This document shows, in pieces, positions 51,099 to 58,812 of a DNA stretch of 60,141 nucleotides. The DNA is taken from positions 1 through 60,141 of the IMG/VR virus record IMGVR_UViG_3300017767_000010; one strand, 5' to 3'. The first letter of the stretch is position 1. Each line of letters opens with the position of its first letter. Both the position numbers and the translations under genes were made by a program. The DNA comes from a virus. The notes beneath the pieces were generated by a model, which saw nothing but the letters and a program-made list of their open reading frames with translations, did no database searches and was not told where the DNA came from.

Positions 51099-52792
51099 GG
51101 CATATCATTTTTTATTTGTTGTGTTATTGGTATATAGTTACCGCTTACTTTATCCCATGTAAAATGTGCTTCAGCTTGATTCTCACCTAAGTTTTGAAAC
51201 TTTACTTTAAGAACTTTAACTTTTACAGTTTGCTTTTCATAATCTCTATGCACGAGCAATCCGTGATAAGATGCATCATACCATTCACCACCACCTTTAA
51301 TATTATACATATTAGGTTCGTCAATAGTACCATCATCTTTCTTATACATTTTAGTGGGATGAGCTACAACAATAACAAGTACATCATGCTTCTTAGCAAA
51401 AGCTTCAACTCTAGTTAAGTATTCCATAGTAGCATCTGTAATACTCATATTACTAGCACCATTCATCTTAACTTTATTATAAGGGTCTATAACTAAACAC
51501 TTTATACCTTTACGTTTTACAAGCTCTGCACCTTTCTCTAAAACAGAATCTAAATCATATCTTTCATTTTCTATAAAGAAAAAGTTATTGTTAACTACAT
51601 CAGTTACTTCATTCCATTTATCAGAACCTATATCTGTTTCTCTTGGCATCCAACCACCTATTTTACGAATAAGCTTATGACCATGTAGAAACGTAGGTTT
51701 ATTTTCTGGTGAAGCAAAAGCTGTTTTCCAACCATATTTTAAATAATAACCTATAATCATTCTATCTACAAAATCTGATTTACCTGAACTAGGTACACCT
51801 GTTACTGTAATAAACTGACCGGTATATGTTGAAAATATATTATCAAAAGGCTCTAACCCGATTTGATAACCGGGTTTGAAACCTTCTTTAATAAACTCTT
51901 TTAATTCATTACTTACATCTGATAATGTTAAAACATTTTCAAGAGGGACGGGGCTAGCATTATTAATGATGCCAGCAAGCATGTCGCTCCCATTGTGAAT
52001 AAGAAATTCATTAGCGTCTTTGTGATTACCGAAGTCGATCGTATAGCACGCTTCTGCTCCGAGTCTTCGAATAAGTTCTTGCTTAAGATTTTCTCCTGCC
52101 TCATCCTGATCAACTGCGAGAATGATTTTTTCTTTTGATTCAAAATAATCAATGCAGTTGTCCAAGTAATCAAGGTTAGTGTTATTAATTGTAGCTCCGT
52201 TTGGGACGCTAACCACTGAATCAATCCCAGCTTCAATAAAAGATAAAGCGTCAATCTCTCCTTCCACAATAACCACATATCTATGACTAAGAGTAGAATC
52301 AATATTATAAAATATTTTTTCTGCCCCTTTAACAAGTTTAAAATTTTTTCTTCCATCTCTATACTTTATGTTTGTTAATTCGTTATTAATAAAGTAATTA
52401 AATTGGATTGTGTTTTCTTTTTGTCCTGTCTGTGGCATATATTCTAATCCTTCAGATACTTTCATTTTATCTAAAGTACTTTCTGATATACCACGCTGTT
52501 TAAACCATTGAATAACTTTATTACTTAGTTTAGTATTTGTAATAGGTTCCGGCTTAACATATTCTTTATCAGGGTTTTTCCTTTTAAAGGTATGTAGCTG
52601 GAATGTATTATTACAATTATGACAAGTTCCAAGACCACGTTTCCAGTCGTAAGATGCACATTTCTTTTTCTGGTTAGCAGGTTTCCTGTCAGCAGAGCAA
52701 AGAGGACAAACGCCCTCTTGCTCACCAACTTTAAGATTATATTGATTAAATATATCTATATCGAAACCATTAATCTCGATGTCATTTATCAT
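51083..52792 (-). CDS. primase-helicase (T7 gp4/Twinkle type), 569 aa
   Basis: Bifunctional replisome enzyme. Zinc finger Cys29, Cys32, Cys57, Cys60; TOPRIM 'VIVEGEIDALSF' (Glu177) and 'ILAVDQDEAGENL' (DxD); RecA-type helicase with Walker A 'GVPSSGKS' near residue 333, Walker B 'CLVIDPYN', 'VLVIVVAHPTKM' and C-terminal 'VKVLKVKFQNLGENQ' (arginine-finger/DNA-loop region). Domain order and length are normal. It ends with tandem TAGTAG. TOPRIM codons at about 51940-52270 are GC-richer than the rest. The replicative DNA polymerase is not in the window. Confidence 0.93.
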   Translation of the reverse strand: MINDIEINGFDIDIFNQYNLKVGEQEGVCPLCSADRKPANQKKKCASYDWKRGLGTCHNCNNTFQLHTFKRKNPDKEYVKPEPITNTKLSNKVIQWFKQRGISESTLDKMKVSEGLEYMPQTGQKENTIQFNYFINNELTNIKYRDGRKNFKLVKGAEKIFYNIDSTLSHRYVVIVEGEIDALSFIEAGIDSVVSVPNGATINNTNLDYLDNCIDYFESKEKIILAVDQDEAGENLKQELIRRLGAEACYTIDFGNHKDANEFLIHNGSDMLAGIINNASPVPLENVLTLSDVSNELKEFIKEGFKPGYQIGLEPFDNIFSTYTGQFITVTGVPSSGKSDFVDRMIIGYYLKYGWKTAFASPENKPTFLHGHKLIRKIGGWMPRETDIGSDKWNEVTDVVNNNFFFIENERYDLDSVLEKGAELVKRKGIKCLVIDPYNKVKMNGASNMSITDATMEYLTRVEAFAKKHDVLVIVVAHPTKMYKKDDGTIDEPNMYNIKGGGEWYDASYHGLLVHRDYEKQTVKVKVLKVKFQNLGENQAEAHFTWDKVSGNYIPITQQIKNDMPWEVD

Positions 52793-52793
52793 A

Positions 52794-53105
52794 CTAAAAT
52801 GGTAAATCTGGTTCTTGTTCCTTAGGAGTATTCATTTGCATCGCCGGTTGACCATCTCTTGGTGGTGGATCTGGAAATGAACCATTACTCCATACTACTT
52901 GCACATTACCTAAATAAACTTTATCAACTTTTGATTCTCTTTCTTCTTTAGATTGAGAAACAATCATTGGCCCTTGATTATTAAATTGATCAACCTCATC
53001 GTTAACCGTTATAGTGATAGGTAAATACTTACCTTTCTTACCATCAATAATCTTATCTTTAGGTATTGCAGATAAATTAATACTTCCTTTTACAATACCT
53101 GCCAT
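52794..53105 (-). CDS. single-stranded DNA-binding protein, 103 aa
   Basis: Short OB-fold-like protein: 'GIVKGSINLSAIPKDKI', 'KGKYLPITITVNDEVDQFNN', 'KVYLGNVQVVWSNG', then a Pro/Gln-rich tail ending 'EPDLPF', like the acidic C-terminal peptide of SSB that recruits replication proteins. Located directly before the primase-helicase gene. Shorter than bacterial SSB, similar to small phage SSBs. Confidence 0.82.
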   Translation of the reverse strand: MAGIVKGSINLSAIPKDKIIDGKKGKYLPITITVNDEVDQFNNQGPMIVSQSKEERESKVDKVYLGNVQVVWSNGSFPDPPPRDGQPAMQMNTPKEQEPDLPF

Positions 53106-53272
53106 TAATAACTATTTATTTGAGTGAATAATCTTCTAAGCTGATCTTTGTTCGCGCCTGTAGTTCTTCTTAAGTTGTCTACAGCTTTAACATGCGATTG
53201 ATTAGAATAAAAGTTTTTTGTATTTGTAGTTATACCTGTAACATCACAGGTCATTTTTTTAGTTCTTGCCAT
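53105..53272 (-). CDS. small basic protein, 55 aa
   Basis: ATG at 53270-53272 to TAA at 53105-53107 encodes 55 residues ('MARTKKMTCDVTGITTNTKN' then 'FYSNQSHVKAVDNLRRTTGA...QINSY'). Overlaps the ssb start by one base. The 'TKKMTCDVTGI' start resembles a half zinc site. Probable small DNA-associated protein; no family. Confidence 0.62.
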   Translation of the reverse strand: MARTKKMTCDVTGITTNTKNFYSNQSHVKAVDNLRRTTGANKDQLRRLFTQINSY

Positions 53273-53288
53273 ATTAAATTAATTTAAA

Positions 53289-54020
53289 TTAAAGTGTTTT
53301 TGAAATATAAAATTGTGTTAAATCAAATTGCTCATCACCGAAAAATTCATTATAAGCTTGGGCTGCTCTTGCAACTTTATTTTGTCCTGATTGCAGGAAA
53401 TCACTGCTGCAGTCATATAAACCTAATTGATGTGTTTTTTTATCTACTACTATAAACACTAGCTCATAGCCAAACAGTTTAGAATATATATAAGCTTGGC
53501 TGTCATAATTAAATTTATATGCACTAGAACGAAATGAATCGATCGATGATGTAGTTTTTAAATCTACTATTAGTTGTTGTGTATGGTTAATAATATCTGC
53601 TTTACCTTTCCATGTCACACCTTCTAATTCGGTGACACCCGGAACCTCATAATCAACTTTACCTTCTTGTATTAAGTCTTTAAATAATTCAACTTCAAGG
53701 ACTCTCTCACGCATGTTCTGAATAGAATCCGCTTCATGCTCTAACAAACATATCTCGCCGCCGGAGAGTTCTTTGTAGACTTTTGTGTTCCTTGTTGTTG
53801 CGTTAATTATTTTATACTTATCTAGTTTATGAGGTTCGAGTATACACGTATGAAAATAACCACCTATTGCAAAAGCAGTAGAAGGTTCACTAGGCTTCTT
53901 AAAATCAAGAGGATTATTTAATAGTGCTCTTATGTCACTATTAGAAAGAAACTGTTTACCATAATCACCATAATAGTGTTCATCAGATTTTAGTTTCTTT
54001 AATATTTCCTCTTTATTCAT
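53289..54020 (-). CDS. RecB/Cas4-like exonuclease, 243 aa
   Basis: PD-(D/E)xK exonuclease: His57 in 'AIGGYFHTCILEP', Glu131, Asp142 in 'WKGKADII', Asp153 and Lys155 in 'IVDLKTTSS', and the QxxxY-type 'YDSQAYIY' at 172-179. The start 'LSNSDIRALLNNPLDFK' is typical of phage recombination exonucleases of this type. No Cys cluster of Cas4 is seen. Paired with the ERF annealing protein, with overlapping genes, as in phage recombination modules. Confidence 0.87.
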   Translation of the reverse strand: MNKEEILKKLKSDEHYYGDYGKQFLSNSDIRALLNNPLDFKKPSEPSTAFAIGGYFHTCILEPHKLDKYKIINATTRNTKVYKELSGGEICLLEHEADSIQNMRERVLEVELFKDLIQEGKVDYEVPGVTELEGVTWKGKADIINHTQQLIVDLKTTSSIDSFRSSAYKFNYDSQAYIYSKLFGYELVFIVVDKKTHQLGLYDCSSDFLQSGQNKVARAAQAYNEFFGDEQFDLTQFYISKTL

Positions 54021-54594
54021 TTACAAGCTCAGTCCTAGCTTCACTGGTTATTGTATATTTATCTTCAAGTGTCTTCATTAATCCACCATTAGATAAAAAT
54101 TTCTTTGCCTGTTCTATATTAGCTTTATTAATTAATGGTTTTTTAGTTGCTGCTATCTTAGTTTCTAAATTTTGAACTTTAGATTTAAACGATGTGTCTT
54201 GTCCGTGTACATTTGTAGCATCCGCATCTGCAGTATCATCAATTAATAATAAATTACCCAGCGCATATTTTTTACCATATGAGGACGCACTACCAAATCT
54301 CTGTGGCATTTGCTGTCCTTTAGCATTTAAATCAATACCAACTATCGCTGTAGCTTCTATTGTATCGCCTGATTCAGCATCAACAATGTTAGCTGTTGAA
54401 TGTATTATAGGAAAATCTCCCATAGTTAAGTTTTCTTTAACTATAAAATAAACGCCATACTTTTCATTTAATGGCTTTAATGATTCAAGTATATCTTCAG
54501 CCGATCTAAAGTTATACTTACCAAAAGCATTATAACGAGACTTTCTGGATTTAAATTCATATTGTATTCTACTTAATTTTTCTCGTATATTCAT
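54013..54594 (-). CDS. ERF-family single-strand annealing protein, 193 aa
   Basis: N-terminal 'IREKLSRIQYEFKSRKSRYN', core 'YNFRSAEDILESLKPLNEKYGVYF' (in parts), and the family signature 'RFGSASSYGKKYALGNLLLI' with acidic 'DDTADADA' (99-125). ERF proteins anneal single strands for recombination-dependent replication or repair. It overlaps the exonuclease gene by 8 bases. Confidence 0.87.
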   Translation of the reverse strand: MNIREKLSRIQYEFKSRKSRYNAFGKYNFRSAEDILESLKPLNEKYGVYFIVKENLTMGDFPIIHSTANIVDAESGDTIEATAIVGIDLNAKGQQMPQRFGSASSYGKKYALGNLLLIDDTADADATNVHGQDTSFKSKVQNLETKIAATKKPLINKANIEQAKKFLSNGGLMKTLEDKYTITSEARTELVNE

Positions 54595-54832
54595 AATTAG
54601 TTGTTTTGTGCCACTTTTTATTTTTCATTTTTAATTGTCTAATTGCATACTTTTTATCTTTATAATACAAATTATGATAAAGGGCATCGCCATGCAATTG
54701 TGTATCAGTATCTTTTTTATCATCTGTCGATGTATCGATGTTAAAATAACTTAGTGCTTCAGATAGATTTGAAGTATCACCTCTATCTATTGCATCATCT
54801 TCAATGTCGTAAAGTATATGTTTATGTTCCAT
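54569..54832 (-). CDS. hypothetical protein, 87 aa
   Basis: 87 residues with an acidic N-terminal half ('YDIEDDAIDRGDTSNLSEAL', 'TSTDDKKDTDTQ') and a basic C-terminal half ('LKMKNKKWHKTTNYEYTRK'). No family recognised. It lies in the same frame as the sigma-like gene upstream, separated by TAG and 13 codons without a stop. Overlaps the ERF start by 26 bases. Confidence 0.65.
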   Translation of the reverse strand: MEHKHILYDIEDDAIDRGDTSNLSEALSYFNIDTSTDDKKDTDTQLHGDALYHNLYYKDKKYAIRQLKMKNKKWHKTTNYEYTRKIK

Positions 54833-54871
54833 TGTCTTATTATATATTACATAAAAAACTAGTAATGTATA

Positions 54872-55603
54872 CTATTTTTCTAAAAATTTTTCAATTATTT
54901 CTTTTACTTCAATTTGTTTTAATTTTTGCAAAGCTTTAGCTTTTGTTTTCTTAATCCATACAATTGATTTGTTATATTTTTCAGCTATTCTAGCTAAACT
55001 TACTTTTCTATCGAATGGTTCATCTATACCATAAAACATGCATATAATATCTTTTTCAAAAGGTGTTAAAAATATATTCATAACATCATTTAAATGTTCA
55101 TTTAATCTATCATTATTATAATTTGATATTTGATCAACTACATCCATATAATGCGCATTGAAAAATGATGCAAATGTTCTAGTTAAGAATATATCCATTT
55201 GATAGTTTAAATCATATTTACCTTCATATGCAGCTCCGTGAGGCTTTAACTTATAATATGCCTCAGGAATCCTAATAGTATCTCTATCGTGAGCTATGGC
55301 TCGTTTAATGCCGTTTTTAATATTAATTTTAATATAATTAATTATAATACCAGTTTGTTCTTCTTCTGGTGCTGCATTAATCATATTCCAATCAAGTTTT
55401 AACCAAGCTCTATAAAAACAATAATAGCCTTCCTGTAATAAATCATTTAAATCTAATATACCTATCCTGTTCCATGACCTTTCAAATGAATTAGCCAAAC
55501 TTCTTGGCCATTGTATATAAGGCATATGGTCGGGGTCTATTAGCTTACCGCTGTCTATTTCTTTTAAATGAAATTTATATGTTGGGTGGCTATACCACTT
55601 CAT
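54872..55603 (-). CDS. sigma70-like transcription factor, 243 aa
   Basis: Region-2-like part 'ILDLNDLLQEGYYCFYRAWL' and 'IIINYIKINIKNGIKRAI', then a charged linker, and a region-4-like helix-turn-helix 'LTPFEKDIICMFYGIDEP' and 'KVSLARIAEKYNKSIVWIKK' followed by 'TKAKALQKLKQ'. This spacing is that of short alternative sigma factors. It would direct host RNA polymerase to phage promoters, probably late ones. Ends TAG at 54872-54874. Start overlaps the upstream tiny gene (ATGA). Confidence 0.8.
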   Translation of the reverse strand: MKWYSHPTYKFHLKEIDSGKLIDPDHMPYIQWPRSLANSFERSWNRIGILDLNDLLQEGYYCFYRAWLKLDWNMINAAPEEEQTGIIINYIKINIKNGIKRAIAHDRDTIRIPEAYYKLKPHGAAYEGKYDLNYQMDIFLTRTFASFFNAHYMDVVDQISNYNNDRLNEHLNDVMNIFLTPFEKDIICMFYGIDEPFDRKVSLARIAEKYNKSIVWIKKTKAKALQKLKQIEVKEIIEKFLEK

Positions 55604-55701
55604 CTTCTATTTCTTTTTTTAGGTTTTCTAAATTCTTTAATTTTTGTTGCTATTTCGAATTTGTTCGTGTATAGCAAATGTTTATATATTTTTTTACTCA
55701 T
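55600..55701 (-). CDS. tiny basic protein, 33 aa
   Basis: ATG at 55699-55701 to TGA at 55600-55602 (ATGA with the sigma start) encodes 33 residues ('MSKKIYKHLLYTNKFEIATK' then a basic tail 'IKEFRKPKKRNRR'). Coupling to the sigma gene suggests it is expressed with it. Unknown function. Confidence 0.55.
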   Translation of the reverse strand: MSKKIYKHLLYTNKFEIATKIKEFRKPKKRNRR

Positions 55702-55702
55702 A

Positions 55703-55861
55703 TTAATCCATTTTATGAATCCAAGTTAATCCTTTACTATTATACCACAACCATTTATTTTTGTCGTGCTTATCAAAACTTGGTGGTATGTCACCAATTA
55801 AATAAGGTTTAAATTCAAACCTTATGCCTATTCTAGTTGATTTTAATTTTTTGTTTTTCAT
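55703..55861 (-). CDS. small protein, 52 aa
   Basis: 52 residues: 'MKNKKLKSTRIGIRFEFKPY' followed by 'LIGDIPPSFDKHDKNKWLWY' and 'NSKGLTWIHKMD'. The Trp-rich end 'KWLWYNSKGLTW' is clearly protein-like and I recall similar small phage proteins. Its ATG overlaps the upstream TGA (ATGA). The exact left-right boundary could be off by one base, because I had difficulty counting an A run near 55800. Confidence 0.6.
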   Translation of the reverse strand: MKNKKLKSTRIGIRFEFKPYLIGDIPPSFDKHDKNKWLWYNSKGLTWIHKMD

Positions 55862-56016
55862 ATTACATCTTTAATTGTTATTTCATCAAACCATTCCCAT
55901 TCAGCACCAGCATAACTATTAAGTATTGAATTAATAGTTTGTTCTTGTACTTTATGAGACACATCGGTATTAATTATATAAACTTTATTATTTACTATTA
56001 GTTTTCCTAAACTCAT
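55858..56016 (-). CDS. small protein, 52 aa
   Basis: 52 residues: 'MSLGKLIVNNKVYIINTDVS' then 'HKVQEQTINSILNSYAGAEW' and 'EWFDEITIKDVI'. It looks like a small alpha/beta protein. TGA overlaps the next ATG and its own ATG overlaps the upstream TGA, so it is part of a chain of coupled tiny genes. Confidence 0.6.
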   Translation of the reverse strand: MSLGKLIVNNKVYIINTDVSHKVQEQTINSILNSYAGAEWEWFDEITIKDVI

Positions 56017-56093
56017 TTATTAATTATTAACCCAATTATACATATTAGAATCCACATTAATCCTAGACCTAATATAATTATATCTTCATTCAT
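56013..56093 (-). CDS. tiny single-span membrane protein, 26 aa
   Basis: 26 residues 'MNEDIIILGLGLMWILICII' plus 'GLIINK': almost entirely one membrane segment. It overlaps both neighbours (TAATG at 56093, ATGA at 56013). Very short, but the position in a coupled chain and the perfect membrane span support it. Confidence 0.5.
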   Translation of the reverse strand: MNEDIIILGLGLMWILICIIGLIINK

Positions 56094-56335
56094 TATTTAT
56101 ATTTTTGATACATTACAAATACAATAACCTTAAGCATAGTACCTGCCATAACACCAACAGCTATTGTTAATTTTATTTGAACAATTGACGCAATCATAAA
56201 AATTGTTACAGCATCAAATGCAAACATTATAGGCATAAGCATTACTAATCCTTGTTTAAGTTTAAGTGTATCGCCTAGCAAAGCTACTACATATGCCGAT
56301 AATGCAAATAGAAAAGCAATAGAAAAACTACTCAT
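56093..56335 (-). CDS. small membrane protein, 80 aa
   Basis: About three membrane segments (residues 3-21, 29-50, 53-76). I start at the ATG overlapping the DNA ligase stop (ATGAGTAG), not at an ATG 22 codons upstream inside the ligase gene. No family recognised; it may be a phage membrane or exclusion protein. Confidence 0.65.
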   Translation of the reverse strand: MSSFSIAFLFALSAYVVALLGDTLKLKQGLVMLMPIMFAFDAVTIFMIASIVQIKLTIAVGVMAGTMLKVIVFVMYQKYK

Positions 56336-57164
56336 AGTTTCTAATTGTTTTAGCTCTTGGAAATCTGTAAGCTCCGGCTGGAGTTCTTTCAAAGAATTCA
56401 AATGTTAATAGCTTACCGATATATTCTTTTCTTGCTTGCCACATTTGTTTTCTGTTTTCAATAGTTAGTGTAGGCCAAGGTATTTCAACTTCTCTACCGT
56501 CTTTATCAAGAGCTAGCCACTTACCAAGACCTTTAGCAAACTTGCCTTTACCTTCAACATAACCTGTAATAGTTGCTTCAGTATCCGACCAGTCTTTTAC
56601 TTTTTGTAGTGTGTAACTTCGTTTTTGTTCATATAAGCTATTTGTTCTAAGCATTGAGCCTTCGTAGCCGTTTGCTTTGTTTTGTTTGTGGTATTTGTTT
56701 AGTTTATCATCATTACAAACTACTTTAGTATCAACTTCATGAGTGAACTTAAGTTTATATTTGCTTTTAAGATTTGTAATAGCAAGTGTACGATCAATAA
56801 ATTTTAGATAACTAGAAAATAAGTCGTAGCAATGGAACTGTAAATAACTTGCTGACTCAAATTTATCAGCTTGTGTTGGCTTTTGCTTTTTAACAAGTGA
56901 TATAATTTTATTAAAATTATTTTTAAACTTATGATTGTAAAGCTCACCATCGAGGATAAGAAAAGGATTATCAGCAAAAAGTGGTTTAAGCTCAGTTAGT
57001 ATATGTTTACAATTGTGGAATTGCTTACCGTTTCTACTATGAGCTCCGTAGCGTGTAATAATGCATCGTACACCGTCGAGCTTTGGCTGAATAAAATGTG
57101 TTTCATCTTGCCAGTTGATTGTTTTAGATACTGGATGAGCCAGCATTGGTTTAAAGTTTGTCAT
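56328..57164 (-). CDS. ATP-dependent DNA ligase, 278 aa
   Basis: Seals nicks in replication and repair. Start at ATG 57164 (MTNFKPMLAHP), overlapping the upstream gene by 14 bases. Motif I Lys28 in 'QPKLDGVRC', motif III 'LILDGELYNH' (Glu74), motif IV 'YEGSMLR' (Glu168), motif V 'LQKVKDW' (187-192), followed by a small OB-type domain 'VEGKGKFAKGLGKWLAL'. Compact like T7 ligase and other phage ligases. Ends with TAG. Confidence 0.92.
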   Translation of the reverse strand: MTNFKPMLAHPVSKTINWQDETHFIQPKLDGVRCIITRYGAHSRNGKQFHNCKHILTELKPLFADNPFLILDGELYNHKFKNNFNKIISLVKKQKPTQADKFESASYLQFHCYDLFSSYLKFIDRTLAITNLKSKYKLKFTHEVDTKVVCNDDKLNKYHKQNKANGYEGSMLRTNSLYEQKRSYTLQKVKDWSDTEATITGYVEGKGKFAKGLGKWLALDKDGREVEIPWPTLTIENRKQMWQARKEYIGKLLTFEFFERTPAGAYRFPRAKTIRNYE

Positions 57165-57444
57165 ATTCTTTTTTAATTCTGTCATATATTTCATTTAATT
57201 CTATTACTAATTCGTATTTTTCATCAGCTAATAACTTAGCTCTTTTAATATCTAAATCTATTAATTGAGCTTTTAGCATATCTTTTTTAGTAGGATGTTT
57301 AATATTACCAAACCCATCTGTTTCAGCCTCAAAGAATTCTTTAGGTGTCATAGGTTTAAAGTCTTGTTGTATTCTAGCATCAAAAGCTAATAATATTTTA
57401 TCAGCTACTAATTGTGATAGTTTTTCTAAATCTTCAGGAGTCAT
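57151..57444 (-). CDS. hypothetical helical protein, 97 aa
   Basis: 97 residues, charged and helical: 'LEKLSQLVADKILLAFDARI' and 'QLIDLDIKRAKLLADEKYEL', with 'FEAETDGFGNIKHPTKKDML' between. Its start overlaps the upstream gene stop and its stop lies in the ligase start, so it is translated with ligase. No family recognised. Confidence 0.7.
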   Translation of the reverse strand: MTPEDLEKLSQLVADKILLAFDARIQQDFKPMTPKEFFEAETDGFGNIKHPTKKDMLKAQLIDLDIKRAKLLADEKYELVIELNEIYDRIKKEYDKL

Positions 57445-57670
57445 TGTTTACTATTATATTGTACATATATTTTAACAACTGTTGTTTTCTAGTTAAGCAT
57501 TCAATTTGCTTAGCTATTTCTTCTTTAGTAGGCCCAAAGAATGAATCAGGAGTCATATTTTTCCAGTCTTTTATTTTTTCATCTAAAGGACCTTGTCTAC
57601 TCATAATGTATATAAGTGCTTGACCTTTCAAATCGTCGTGGTCAAGCTTTAAGTGTTTGTCTTTCAGCAT
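57434..57670 (-). CDS. hypothetical helical protein, 78 aa
   Basis: 78 residues with 'DHDDLKGQALIYIMSRQGPL' and 'PDSFFGPTKEEIAKQIECLT'. Charged, helical, no membrane segment. Overlaps the next gene by 11 bases. Unknown function. Confidence 0.68.
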   Translation of the reverse strand: MLKDKHLKLDHDDLKGQALIYIMSRQGPLDEKIKDWKNMTPDSFFGPTKEEIAKQIECLTRKQQLLKYMYNIIVNNDS

Positions 57671-57680
57671 TTTAATTTAT

Positions 57681-58025
57681 TTAATAAATTGGTTCATCTT
57701 CTCTTACATTCAACCAGTTAAGAACTTCTTCTTCAGGTAAGAAAGCTTCAGTGTCAATATATATTTTAACTTCTTCACCATAACCTAAATCGTGGCATGT
57801 TTCTTCTATTCTATCCATAATAGTATCGAATTGAGGTTCATAATAATACACATCATTTTCCCAATCAATGTTTCTAGCATCATTTGTCATAACATATAAT
57901 GTATAATCATCAGCAGTATACCACTCAGATAATTCTAAGTCGGGGTTTCTCAACTCATCTTTAATTACAACTATACTATCATACTTATTGCCTAAGTATT
58001 TTTCTAATTTTTCTATATAATCCAT
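57681..58025 (-). CDS. acidic hypothetical protein, 114 aa
   Basis: Start set at ATG 58025 (MDYIEKLEKYLGNKY); the frame is open further back but that would run into tRNA-Gly. 114 residues, strongly acidic, with 'DDYTLYVMTNDARNIDWEND' and 'LGYGEEVKIYIDTEAFLPEE'. The first half looks like a small alpha/beta domain. Possibly a DNA-mimic or host-inhibitor type protein from its charge, but this is speculation. Confidence 0.7.
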   Translation of the reverse strand: MDYIEKLEKYLGNKYDSIVVIKDELRNPDLELSEWYTADDYTLYVMTNDARNIDWENDVYYYEPQFDTIMDRIEETCHDLGYGEEVKIYIDTEAFLPEEEVLNWLNVREDEPIY

Positions 58026-58045
58026 TTTATTTAATTTAAAGTTAG

Positions 58046-58118
58046 AGCGAAAAGTGGGCCTCGAACCCACAACCTTTAGATTGGAAATCTAATGCTCTGC
58101 CAATTGAGCTATTTTCGC
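58046..58118 (-). tRNA. tRNA-Gly(TCC)
   Basis: Full cloverleaf: acceptor GCGAAAA/TTTTCGC (7 pairs), D stem GCTC/GAGC, anticodon stem TTAGA/TCTAA with loop TTTCCAA (anticodon TCC), T arm GTGGG-TTCGAGG-CCCAC. The discriminator is U, as usual for tRNA-Gly. CCA is not encoded. Reads GGA/GGG, useful for the Gly-rich fibre gene. Confidence 0.95.
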
Positions 58119-58122
58119 ATAA

Positions 58123-58185
58123 GGAGACGACGGTTTGATTGCATTGATATTTTAAATTGTATCGCGCTCAGGTATATTCGTCTCC
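58123..58185. repeat. 8-bp inverted repeat between the two tRNAs
   Basis: GGAGACGA (58123-58130) and TCGTCTCC (58178-58185) are perfect inverted repeats enclosing 47 bases. On the - strand this gives a 7-8 bp acceptor-like stem of tRNA-like overall size (63 bases), but I see no T arm (no TTCRA) or clear anticodon arm. It could be a processing hairpin or a decayed tRNA. Confidence 0.6.
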
Positions 58186-58191
58186 AATTTA

Positions 58192-58265
58192 GTGCGCGGG
58201 GTGGACTCGAACCACCGACCTCGAGCTTATGAGGCTCGCGAGCTGACCATCTGCTCTACCGCGCA
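58192..58265 (-). tRNA. tRNA with CAT anticodon (Met or Ile2)
   Basis: Acceptor TGCGCGG/CCGCGCA, D stem GAGC/GCTC, anticodon stem CGAGC/GCTCG with loop CTCATAA (anticodon CAT), T arm GGTGG-TTCGAGT-CCACC. All stems pair. The anticodon stem lacks the three G-C pairs of initiator tRNA, so it is elongator Met or a lysidine-modified Ile2 type; the sequence cannot decide. The discriminator reads C, which is unusual. Confidence 0.92.
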
Positions 58266-58358
58266 ATATTATATCGTTTCCAATATTCTATTTCAAACAA
58301 ATCAATTTCTTGTTTTGTCATTTTTAATAGAACATTTTTTTTATTTTTTCTTTTCTTT

Positions 58359-58592
58359 TTAGTCAATGTAATCATCATCTATATCTTTTAACCATTCTTT
58401 TTTAGCATCTAATTCCATAATTTTAATTGTCATATAGTCAATTACATTTTGAATTGAAAACTTTTTAGATTTCATAAGTTCAGGATAAATTTTATTAATT
58501 GCATATTCAACTGAAAATGTATCAATATGATTTTCAACATTTTGTTTTAAATCTAGTATATCTGTATAGTTTTTTAAATCTATTTTATTCAT
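58359..58592 (-). CDS. hypothetical protein, 77 aa
   Basis: 77 residues, acidic C terminus 'LKDIDDDYID', helical 'LDLKQNVENHIDTFSVEYAI' and 'FSIQNVIDYMTIKIMELDAK'. First protein gene upstream of the tRNAs. Between it and tRNA-CAT (58266-58358) only a 21-codon frame is open and nothing convincing is seen. Confidence 0.65.
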   Translation of the reverse strand: MNKIDLKNYTDILDLKQNVENHIDTFSVEYAINKIYPELMKSKKFSIQNVIDYMTIKIMELDAKKEWLKDIDDDYID

Positions 58593-58617
58593 ATTTATTT
58601 ATTTAGTGTATAGCATT

Positions 58618-58812
58618 TTATCTAGCTAATTTTTGTTTATTTAATTCTTTTAATAATAAATTGTATATTTTAATTTCAAATTGGGCTAACTCTTTATCGT
58701 CTAAATTTTTTACATCTGGACTGTCGTGAATTTGCCAGTGAATAGTATCCCAAATTTGTTCATATACTACAGGCTCAATACAATCTACTATATTTTTTAT
58801 TTTCTTCTCCAT
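58618..58812 (-). CDS. hypothetical protein, 64 aa
   Basis: 64 residues with 'IWDTIHWQIHDSPDVKNLDD' and a helical end 'IKIYNLLLKELNKQKLAR'. Overlaps the preceding gene by 16 bases. No family recognised. Confidence 0.62.
   Translation of the reverse strand: MEKKIKNIVDCIEPVVYEQIWDTIHWQIHDSPDVKNLDDKELAQFEIKIYNLLLKELNKQKLAR

Noticed and set aside
51928-52356. A 142-codon frame inside the primase-helicase gene
   Set aside because: An out-of-frame shadow of the TOPRIM region; no start context and no domain.
58256-58321. A 21-codon frame between tRNA-CAT and the next gene
   Set aside because: Too short, and its end runs into the tRNA; no supporting pattern.
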